A DNA stretch of 7,739 nt from Stenotrophomonas sp. (GTDB lineage Bacteria > Pseudomonadota > Gammaproteobacteria > Xanthomonadales > Xanthomonadaceae): NCBI GenBank assembly GCA_003484865.1, contig DMZT01000456.1:1-7739 (forward strand), written 5' to 3'. How positions within the stretch are numbered: the stretch's first letter is position 1; every line of letters starts with the position of its first letter. Below, piece after piece: positions 1 to 4,862 of this stretch. Both the position numbers and the translations under genes were made by a program. The notes under the pieces are model-generated. The model searched no databases. It worked only from the letters and a program-made list of their open reading frames with translations, and had not been told where the DNA came from.

Positions 1-17
1 CACGGAGAGAGACCGCC

Positions 18-161
18 ATGAATGCCGCCTTCAAGATCTTTCTGCTCGCCGGTGCACTGCTGTACGGCCTGCCGGGGCTGGTGTGGTGGGTGAACCATCG
101 GCGCGCCAAGCGGGCGCGGCTGGCCCAGGGCGTGGTCAGCGTCGAGGCCCGCGCGCCATGA
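18..161 (+). CDS. Small single-pass membrane protein (47 aa), hypothetical
   Basis: I do not recognise this gene. It begins at an ATG preceded by a purine-rich GGAGAGA at a suitable distance, and reads 47 codons to a TGA. Residues about 5 to 25 (FKIFLLAGALLYGLPGLVWW) form one hydrophobic helix. A strongly basic stretch follows (HRRAKRAR), so by the positive-inside rule the C-terminus should lie in the cytoplasm. The ORF is short, but the ribosome site, the clear membrane helix with basic flank and the overlap with the next gene support it as real. Its stop overlaps the next start as ATGA, which suggests translational coupling. The region upstream of the window is unseen, so it may be the tail of a longer operon. 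No function is assigned. Confidence 0.6.
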   Translation: MNAAFKIFLLAGALLYGLPGLVWWVNHRRAKRARLAQGVVSVEARAP

Positions 162-361
162 GCGGCGGCACCGGGACGAGCGCGGCAACGCACCTGACCG
201 ACGAACAGCGGCAGATCCTGCGCGACATCAACGCCACGCGTCCGGTCAGCGATGAAGCCGCCAACTGGGCGGTCAAGGCCGGCTACGCGGCCCAGGCGGA
301 AGACGGCGACATCGATTTGACCCAGGCTGGCCGCCAGCGGGTGGATTCCAGCACGCTGTAA
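158..361 (+). CDS. Small hypothetical protein (67 aa)
   Basis: This is a 67-residue soluble protein of unknown function. I chose the ATG at 158 because it overlaps the stop of the preceding gene (ATGA). A longer version starting at 83 would read through the upstream gene in another frame and begin with low-complexity Gly/Ala/Arg-rich sequence typical of a shadow reading. From about residue 13 the pattern is LTDEQRQILRDI, then RPVSDEAANWAVKAGYA, then DIDLTQAGRQRV. Two amphipathic helices followed by a short LTxxG segment recall a small winged-helix or helix-turn-helix fold, but this is only a shape impression. No membrane segment, signal peptide or cysteine is present. It is probably co-expressed with the membrane peptide upstream. 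Confidence 0.6.
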   Translation: MSGGTGTSAATHLTDEQRQILRDINATRPVSDEAANWAVKAGYAAQAEDGDIDLTQAGRQRVDSSTL

Positions 362-397
362 CACGCCGGGGCCATGTGCGTTCTGCCGTGCCCACAG

Positions 398-415
398 GTC
401 ATCGTTCCGAATGAC
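398..415 (+). other. Possible stem-loop downstream of the small bicistron
   Basis: GTCATCG (398-404) and CGAATGAC (408-415) can pair as a seven-base-pair stem with one bulged A and a TTC loop. It lies 36 bases after the stop at 361 and just before the ribosome site of the next gene. No T-run follows, so it is not a standard intrinsic terminator. It could be a weak terminator, a regulator site, or chance. Confidence 0.2.
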
Positions 416-436
416 ACTTGAAGGACGCCCCGGCCC

Positions 437-1006
437 ATGCGAAACCTGGCGCCCGCTCTGGTCCGATTGAAGCAGGCACCCCCGATGACACACTGCCCCA
501 CCGCTTTCGCCGCCCTGCTCGTGGCTGCCGGCATGCTCGCGCCCCTGTCAGCGTCCGCTGGCGAGGAGGCCGTGGAGGCAGCCACCCTCACGCGCACCAT
601 CACCGCGTTGGATGACCAGGTCTTCGACGCGTACAACCGCTGCGACCTGGAGACCTTTGCCCGCTACTTTTCGCCGACCGTCGAGTTCTATCACGACAGC
701 GGCGGGGCCAGCTTCGATCGCGACACGGTGGTCTCCAACACGCGCAAGTACATTTGCCACAAGGTCCGCCGCGAACGGGTTCCAGGGACGCTCAAGGTCT
801 ACCCGATCAAGAACTTCGGCGCGATCGAGGAAGGCGAGCACCGCTTCTGCGAGGTGGCGACCGGTCACTGCGAAGGCAGTGCGAAGTTCGTGATGGTCTG
901 GCAGCACAAGGACGGGCAATGGCAGATGACCCGGGTGCTGAGCTACGGCCATCGCGCGTTGACCGAGGCTGAAAAGGCGGCGCTGCAGACGACGGAAACC
1001 AGATAG
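437..1006 (+). CDS. Exported NTF2/SnoaL-like (DUF4440-type) protein
   Basis: This is a probable periplasmic protein of the NTF2-like superfamily, a cone-shaped fold used for ligand binding or small catalysis; no substrate can be assigned. The N-terminus carries a signal peptide, with hydrophobic core AFAALLVAAGMLAPL and a likely signal-peptidase I site after ASA (about residue 41), leaving about 148 mature residues. The fold signature is the helix with ALDDQVFDAYNRCDLETFARYFSPTVEFYHD (residues 58-87) and the strand pair FVMVWQHKDGQWQMTRVLSYGHR (151-173). The mature part has four cysteines (69, 107, 138, 145), which could form disulfides in the periplasm. Two starts are possible. The ATG at 437 has AAGGA 11 bases upstream and gives positive charges in the signal n-region. 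The ATG at 485 gives a more usual 25-residue signal but no positive charge. The gene is convergent with the MFS gene that follows. Confidence 0.75.
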   Translation: MRNLAPALVRLKQAPPMTHCPTAFAALLVAAGMLAPLSASAGEEAVEAATLTRTITALDDQVFDAYNRCDLETFARYFSPTVEFYHDSGGASFDRDTVVSNTRKYICHKVRRERVPGTLKVYPIKNFGAIEEGEHRFCEVATGHCEGSAKFVMVWQHKDGQWQMTRVLSYGHRALTEAEKAALQTTETR

Positions 1007-1032
1007 CGCCGGGGAGGATTCGGGCCACCCTG

Positions 1033-2232
1033 TCACGGTGCGCGCGAAGGCATGCCGGTGTCCCGCTCCGTCCATTCCATCCGGCGGCCAGCAAGGCACA
1101 CCACCCCTGCCGCGACCGCGAAGCCACCGGTGAGCCAGAGATTGGCGGTCAGACCGAGCCGATCCAGTGCTTGGCCGCCCACCCACGCCCCGGATGCGAT
1201 CCCGACATTGAAGGCACCGACATAGAGTGCGGAGGCGATTTCCATCGCCCTGGGCACGGCCTTCATCATCCACGTCATCAAGCCCACCGATACCCCGCCG
1301 TAGGCCAGCCCCCACGCCAGCAGCGCGACGGCACCGCCCAGGCGCGACTCCCCGAGGGTCAGGAACAGCGAGGGCGCCAGCACCAGACCCGCCGCGATCA
1401 GCGACACCGTCAGCCTGGTACGTCGTGCTGCCGCGATGCCGGCAAGGAAGTTGCCGGCCATGCCCGCGGCGCCGTAGCCGAACAACAACAGCCCCACCCA
1501 GCGCGCGTCGAATCCCGAGACCGACATCAGCAGCGGCCGAACGAACGTAAAGGCGATGAAGTGCCCGGCGACCAGCAGGAAGGTCAGCATCAACCCAAGC
1601 TGCAGCCCGCGGTTGCCCAGTTGCTGACCGAACTGGCGCACGCTGGTCGTGCCGGACGGCGGCAGCCCGGGCATCACGGCCAGGTGCAGGGCAAGGACGG
1701 CGGCCCCCAGCAGCGCCATGCTGCCGAACGCCCAACGCCATCCCAGCAGCTCCCCGATCAGCGCGCCAAGCGGAACGCCCAGCACGGAAGCAGCCGCCAC
1801 GCCGCCAAAGATGAGCGATGTGGCCAGGCCGACCGATCGCGTTGCCACCAGCCGCACCGCCAGCCCGCCGGCAATGGCCCAGATGCCGCCCATGCACAGC
1901 CCGACCAGCACGCGGGCCGCCAGCATCCAGCCCAGCGTGGGGGCGAAAGCCGTACCCAGGTTGGCGATCACCAGCAGACCCAGCAGCCCGCACAGCAGCG
2001 AGCGTCGATCCACGCTGCCGGCGCTGATCACCACCAGCGGTGCGAACAGCGCTGCCAGCAGTGCGGGCAACGAGATCATCAGGCCCGCAGTGCCGGTGGT
2101 GGTGTCCAACGCTTCGGCGATCGGGGTCAGCAGGCCGACCGGCAGCATCTCCGTGGTGACGACCGAGAAGGTGGCCAGACTGACCGCGGTGACCGCCCAC
2201 CACGGGTGGCGCGGTGTGGATTGCGCCTGCAT
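1033..2232 (-). CDS. MFS transporter, DHA1 family, NepI-like
   Basis: This is a 399-residue, 12-helix inner-membrane major facilitator of drug:H+ antiporter type. From memory of E. coli NepI (purine ribonucleoside exporter), several blocks correspond: EMLPVGLLTP (28-37, NepI EFLPVSLLTP), RVLVGLCMGGIWA (107-119), VRLVATRS (126-133), and the helix-5 antiporter segment LGVPLGALIGELLGWRWAF (151-169). The loop between helices 2 and 3 has SAGSVDRRSLL instead of a full motif A, and NepI also has an incomplete version ending in DRR. Length is normal for the family. It starts at an ATG whose A is the last base of the upstream transporter's stop (TGATG), with a GGGGA seven bases before it, so it is the second gene of a coupled operon. 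Export is the likely direction; the substrate is unproven (nucleoside analogue, arabinose-like or drug). Confidence 0.88.
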   Translation of the reverse strand: MQAQSTPRHPWWAVTAVSLATFSVVTTEMLPVGLLTPIAEALDTTTGTAGLMISLPALLAALFAPLVVISAGSVDRRSLLCGLLGLLVIANLGTAFAPTLGWMLAARVLVGLCMGGIWAIAGGLAVRLVATRSVGLATSLIFGGVAAASVLGVPLGALIGELLGWRWAFGSMALLGAAVLALHLAVMPGLPPSGTTSVRQFGQQLGNRGLQLGLMLTFLLVAGHFIAFTFVRPLLMSVSGFDARWVGLLLFGYGAAGMAGNFLAGIAAARRTRLTVSLIAAGLVLAPSLFLTLGESRLGGAVALLAWGLAYGGVSVGLMTWMMKAVPRAMEIASALYVGAFNVGIASGAWVGGQALDRLGLTANLWLTGGFAVAAGVVCLAGRRMEWTERDTGMPSRAP

Positions 2233-3452
2233 CAGCAGATCCCCAGGTGGCGTGGCTCACGCGGACGCAACACGCCGTGCGCGAACGCCGCCGCCAGCAG
2301 CACCGCTCCTCCCGCACACAAGGCAACCAGGTACCCGGCGCGTGGCCCGTGTGCATCCACCCCGTAGCCGGCGATCGCCGCGCCCAGCGCCACGCCCACG
2401 TTCAGCGCCGCCAGCAGCCAGGTCATGCCCTCGGTGAGCTGGCGCGGCGGGACCTGTTGCTCGATCAACGACATCGCCACGATCATCGTCGGGGCGAAGA
2501 ACGCACCCGCCGCGAAGACCGTCACGGCGAGTGCGGCGATGCTTCCCACCAGCAGCAGCGGCAAGGTGGTCAATGCGGTCGCGATCCCGCCCAGCAGCAA
2601 CAGGCGGCGCAGTGGCGTCTGCAGCTTGAGCGCACCGAACAGTACCCCGGACAGGCAGGAGCCGGCGGCATACGCACACAGCACGACGCTGGCGGCGGCG
2701 GGCTGCCCCACGTGCGCGGCGAAGGCGACGCTGACGATATCGACGGTGCCCACGATCACGCCCATCGCGACCATCAACACGGCCAGCCACCGCACGCCCG
2801 GCAGATGGATGACGGACGCAGCAGGTGCGGCATGGGGTAGTACGGCCTCGATCGGGGGCTCGGTTCGGCGCTGCGCGATCAACGCAAGCGCGCCGATCGG
2901 CAGCAGCACGGTAGCGGCGAGGACACCCGCCTGCGGAAACAGCGAGACCGCCAGGCCGATCGATAACGGCGGCCCGACGATGAAGGTGACCTCATCGAAC
3001 ACGGTTTCCAGCGCGTACGCGGTCTGCAGGCGCGACTGTCCGCGATAGATCGCGGTCCAGCGCGCGCGCACCATGGCCGACATGCTGGGCATCGCCCCGG
3101 CCAGCAGTGCCCCGAGGAACAGCACGGCCGCCGGCGCTTCCCACCACGAGGCCGCCAGCAGCATCAGCAGGCCGATCACGCTGACGCCGGTGGCCATCGG
3201 CACGACACGGCGCTGTCCATGCCGGTCCACCAGACGGGATACCTGCGGCGACAGCAACGCATAGGTCAGCACGAACGTCGCGGCTACCGCGCCGGCCAAT
3301 GCATAGCTGCCGCGCACCTGGGCCAGCAGCGTGATGAGGCCGATGCCGGTCATCGGCAACGGCAGCCGCGCCAGCAGCCCCGCCAGCGCAAACCCGGTGG
3401 TACCGGGCGCAGCGAACAACTCTCGATAGGGACGGGTCACAGCGCGTTTCAC
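2232..3452 (-). CDS. MFS transporter (12 TM), first gene of the efflux operon
   Basis: This is a 406-residue major facilitator superfamily permease of the inner membrane with about 12 hydrophobic helices. Motif A between helices 2 and 3 is well kept: SRLVDRHGQRRV (about residues 72-83). The start FALAGLLARLPLPMTGIGLITLLAQ is typical of a drug-exporter-like MFS group of unassigned substrate. A longer reading starts at a GTG at 3476, but that codon lies inside the first operator repeat. The GTG at 3452 has AAGGTGG at a seven-base spacing and is preferred. The gene is divergent from a TetR regulator and its stop overlaps the start of the NepI-like transporter. The two permeases differ clearly in sequence, so they are not a recent duplication. 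Regulation is probably by the adjacent TetR protein. Export of a toxic compound is inferred from context. Confidence 0.88.
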   Translation of the reverse strand: MKRAVTRPYRELFAAPGTTGFALAGLLARLPLPMTGIGLITLLAQVRGSYALAGAVAATFVLTYALLSPQVSRLVDRHGQRRVVPMATGVSVIGLLMLLAASWWEAPAAVLFLGALLAGAMPSMSAMVRARWTAIYRGQSRLQTAYALETVFDEVTFIVGPPLSIGLAVSLFPQAGVLAATVLLPIGALALIAQRRTEPPIEAVLPHAAPAASVIHLPGVRWLAVLMVAMGVIVGTVDIVSVAFAAHVGQPAAASVVLCAYAAGSCLSGVLFGALKLQTPLRRLLLLGGIATALTTLPLLLVGSIAALAVTVFAAGAFFAPTMIVAMSLIEQQVPPRQLTEGMTWLLAALNVGVALGAAIAGYGVDAHGPRAGYLVALCAGGAVLLAAAFAHGVLRPREPRHLGIC

Positions 3453-3459
3453 TGGCTTT

Positions 3460-3466
3460 CCACCTT
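3460..3466 (-). promoter_or_regulatory. Ribosome binding site that fixes the MFS start
   Basis: Read on the minus strand this is AAGGTGG, seven bases before the GTG at 3452. A strong Shine-Dalgarno here supports the 406-residue transporter over the eight-residue-longer form that begins at 3476. Confidence 0.65.
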
Positions 3467-3492
3467 TTACATACACAGCGTATGTTTAAAAT
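3466..3492 (+). promoter_or_regulatory. Candidate sigma70-type promoter of the tetR gene
   Basis: TTTACA (3466-3471) resembles a -35 box and TAAAAT (3487-3492) a -10 box, matching the consensus at five of six positions each. The spacer is only 15 bases, shorter than the usual 17, so this could be weak or misassigned. It overlaps the first operator repeat, consistent with autorepression. Confidence 0.35.
3469..3485. promoter_or_regulatory. Inverted repeat O1, probable TetR operator
   Basis: This is a perfect inverted repeat, ACATAC-ACAGC-GTATGT, with six-base arms and a five-base spacer. It lies between the divergent tetR and MFS genes, over the expected transcription start of the MFS promoter and inside the tetR promoter. 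A second copy with one mismatch begins 31 bases further right. The half-site ACATAC is also the core of the E. coli AcrR operator as I recall it, and AcrR belongs to the same repressor family. Confidence 0.65.
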
Positions 3493-3519
3493 CCTATATA
3501 CATACGCTCCGGATGTAAA
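3491..3519 (-). promoter_or_regulatory. Candidate sigma70-type promoter of the MFS operon
   Basis: On the minus strand TTTACA (3519-3514) is a five-of-six -35 box. After exactly 17 bases comes TAGGAT (3496-3491), a four-of-six -10 box. The predicted start is near 3484, giving a leader of about 30 bases before the GTG at 3452. Operator O2 fills the spacer and touches the -35 box, and O1 covers the start, so a bound repressor would block initiation. Confidence 0.5.
3499..3517. promoter_or_regulatory. Inverted repeat O2, second probable TetR operator
   Basis: TACATAC-GCTCC-GGATGTA is an inverted repeat with one mismatched pair per dyad. It repeats the half-sites and five-base spacer of O1 and has an extra matching T/A pair on the outside. 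The offset from O1 is 31 bases, about three DNA turns, so two dimers would sit on the same face of the helix. Confidence 0.6.
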
Positions 3520-3551
3520 CAGCGGTCCGCCCCGCAAGCAAGGAGATATCG

Positions 3552-4145
3552 ATGGCCCGTCGCACCCGCGCCGACATGGAGCAGACCCGCGCCACGCTGC
3601 TGGCGACGGCCCGCGTGGTCTTCAGCGAGCGTGGCTACGCCGAGACCTCGATGGACGACCTCACCGCGCAGGCCGGGCTCACCCGTGGCGCGCTGTATCA
3701 CCACTTCGGTGACAAGCAGGGCCTGCTCGCGGCCGTCGTCGATGAGATCGACGCTGAGATGGACGACCGCCTCAAGGCGATCTCCGACGCCGCCGAGGAT
3801 CCGTGGGCGGGCTTTCGTCTTCGCTGCATGGGGTATCTGGAGATGGCCCTGGAGCCGACCATCCAGCGCATCGTCCTGCGCGATGCGCGGGCGGTGCTCG
3901 GCGGCGCCTCGCCGGAATCGCAGCGCCACTGCATCGATTCCATGCAGCGCCTGCTCGCGCACCTGATCGATCAGGGCGTGGTCGCCGAGGCCCATCCGCA
4001 GGCCCTGGCCTCCCTGGTGTACGGCAGCCTGGCCGAGGCCGCGTTCTGGATCGCCGATGGCGATGATGGCGATGCGCGGCTGGCACAGAGCGTGGCGGCG
4101 CTCGACCTGCTGCTGCGTGGGCTGCGGGTCACCACACCGCACTGA
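3552..4145 (+). CDS. TetR/AcrR-family transcriptional repressor
   Basis: This is a 197-residue regulator of normal TetR length. The N-terminal DNA-binding domain is clear: helix 1 TLLATARVVFSERGYAETSM, then DLTAQAGLTRGALYHHFGDKQGLLAAVV (residues 37-63), the family's helix-turn-helix with the near-invariant YxHFxxKxxLL ending. The rest (about 65-197) is the helical ligand-binding and dimer domain, which is not diagnostic of a ligand. The ATG at 3552 follows a strong AGGAG with a six-base spacer. The gene is divergent from the two-transporter operon, and the intergenic region holds two matching inverted repeats over both probable promoters. The simplest reading is a local repressor of the exporters and of itself, released when a pump substrate binds. 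Family assignment is firm; target and ligand are inferred. Confidence 0.93.
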   Translation: MARRTRADMEQTRATLLATARVVFSERGYAETSMDDLTAQAGLTRGALYHHFGDKQGLLAAVVDEIDAEMDDRLKAISDAAEDPWAGFRLRCMGYLEMALEPTIQRIVLRDARAVLGGASPESQRHCIDSMQRLLAHLIDQGVVAEAHPQALASLVYGSLAEAAFWIADGDDGDARLAQSVAALDLLLRGLRVTTPH

Positions 4146-4195
4146 CCGCTCATCCGGTCAGGCCGCCATTGGATCCGGTCCCTGACCGCAGGTCA
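4142..4195. repeat. Cluster of overlapping GACC/GGTC inverted repeats
   Basis: Three hairpins can be drawn in 54 bases. CTGACCG (4142-4148) pairs with CGGTCAG (4155-4161), and this stem includes the tetR stop codon. CGGTC (4176-4180) pairs with GACCG (4184-4188). TGACC (4183-4187) pairs with GGTCA (4191-4195). The last two share bases and exclude each other. No T-run follows on either strand. The first stem may act as a two-way terminator between tetR and leftward transcription; the others could be regulator half-sites or further terminator stems. Confidence 0.45.
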
Positions 4196-4338
4196 TATAT
4201 CGCTCCCTGTGGCCGCGAGGCCGACGCGTTCTTCAAGGGCGCGTCCGGCACCGACGCTTCACTCGGTCGCGCAAGGAAGGCGATCAGCGCGAACAGCGAC
4301 CAACCCAGCACGTGCAGGAGCCAGAACCTGAGGGTCAC
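4150..4338 (-). CDS. Doubtful 62-aa membrane ORF, possibly a gene remnant
   Basis: A GTG-started ORF encodes one strong hydrophobic helix at its N-terminus (FWLLHVLGWSLFALIAFLA, about residues 5-23), followed by a polar tail. Codons at the beginning prefer G or C in the third position, while the tail does not (GGA, ATA, TAT) and runs through a cluster of inverted repeats, so the end looks non-coding. No Shine-Dalgarno precedes the GTG. The open frame reaches upstream without another stop to the TGA of the HxlR gene (4396-4398), in the same frame. The opening FWLLHxLGW resembles the first membrane helix of LytS/YehU-type histidine kinases, so it could be a decayed fragment of one, but that is an impression. 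It may equally be a small real membrane protein or chance. This is otherwise the only content of the 250-base gap between tetR and hxlR. Confidence 0.3.
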   Translation of the reverse strand: MTLRFWLLHVLGWSLFALIAFLARPSEASVPDAPLKNASASRPQGAIYDLRSGTGSNGGLTG

Positions 4339-4395
4339 CGCATCGATGCGCTGGAGGGGAGCCGTACGCTGCCCGATCCGGCTGGCACGTCCCGC

Positions 4396-4776
4396 TCAGC
4401 GGCGCCGTGACGTCGCGCGCGGCTGCAGCGCATCCAGGGCGCCGGCATTGCGGCGCGCCCAGTCGTAGATCAGTTCGATCGGTTCGACCAGTTGCCGCCC
4501 CAGTGGGGTCAATGTGTACTCCACCGAGGGCGGCACGGTGGGGTACTCGGTGCGCAGCACGATCCCCGCATGCTCCATGTCACGCAGCGTCTGGATCAGC
4601 ATCTTCTTGGAGACGGCCGGCAGGCTGCGGTGCAGCGCGTTGCTGCGGGCAATGCCGTCATGGCGCACGGCCAGGGTGTGCAGCACCATCGAGGTCCACT
4701 TGGTGCTGAACAGCTCCAGCACCCGCCGGGGGGCGCAATCCTCTCGCCAATGCGCTTCGGGAGTACCCGTTTTCAT
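4396..4776 (-). CDS. HxlR-family winged-helix transcriptional regulator
   Basis: This is a 126-residue regulator of the HxlR group (MarR-like winged helix), of typical length. Family signatures run in order. The N-terminal cysteine segment EDCAPRRVLELFSTKWTSMVL (residues 12-32) corresponds to the usual CPxxxxxxxxxGKW. The recognition region is LHRSLPAVSKKMLIQTLRDMEHAGIVLRTEYPTVPPSVEYTLTPLGRQL (48-96), including VPPxVEYxLTPLG. Cys14 is the only cysteine. In several relatives, such as YodB, HypR and QorR, a single N-terminal cysteine senses quinones, aldehydes or oxidants. The ATG has no strong Shine-Dalgarno. It is divergent from a reductase gene with a perfect palindrome in between, so it very probably controls that gene and itself. 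It may be a repressor released by electrophiles; that mode is inferred. Confidence 0.93.
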   Translation of the reverse strand: MKTGTPEAHWREDCAPRRVLELFSTKWTSMVLHTLAVRHDGIARSNALHRSLPAVSKKMLIQTLRDMEHAGIVLRTEYPTVPPSVEYTLTPLGRQLVEPIELIYDWARRNAGALDALQPRATSRRR

Positions 4777-4802
4777 GTGTGGTTACCGTTTGGTGCCTTC
4801 TT

Positions 4803-4818
4803 TCGAGGCGTACCTCGA
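4803..4818. promoter_or_regulatory. Palindrome between hxlR-type gene and reductase, probable operator
   Basis: TCGAGG-CGTA-CCTCGA is a perfect inverted repeat with six-base arms and a four-base centre, in the 86-base divergent region. A second, weaker dyad overlaps it (ACCT 4812-4815, AGGT 4826-4829). HxlR proteins bind as dimers to short dyads in such regions. Promoter boxes around it are poor matches, so I do not mark them. Confidence 0.5.
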
Positions 4819-4862
4819 TATCCTAAGGTGTGCGCCTGTAAAGCAATGAAAGAGGCGACATC

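Noticed and set aside
1007..1032. Possible terminator between the convergent NTF2-like and MFS genes
   Set aside because: Only 26 bases separate the stops, and I find no convincing stem followed by a T-run there.
548..2356. A 602-codon minus-strand open frame across the NTF2-like gene and the NepI-like transporter
   Set aside because: It overlaps two well-supported genes in other frames, and its translation is rich in Arg, Gly, His and Ala without domains. Long antisense frames are expected in GC-rich coding DNA.
1171..2367. A 398-codon plus-strand frame opposite the transporter genes
   Set aside because: Its product is dominated by Gln, His, Arg and Pro, the usual antisense image of Leu/Ala/Gly-rich membrane proteins.
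4777..4862. Sigma70-type promoter boxes in the hxlR/reductase region
   Set aside because: TATCCT and TTTACA (minus strand) are present, but no pair has both good boxes and a normal spacer, so only the palindrome is reported.
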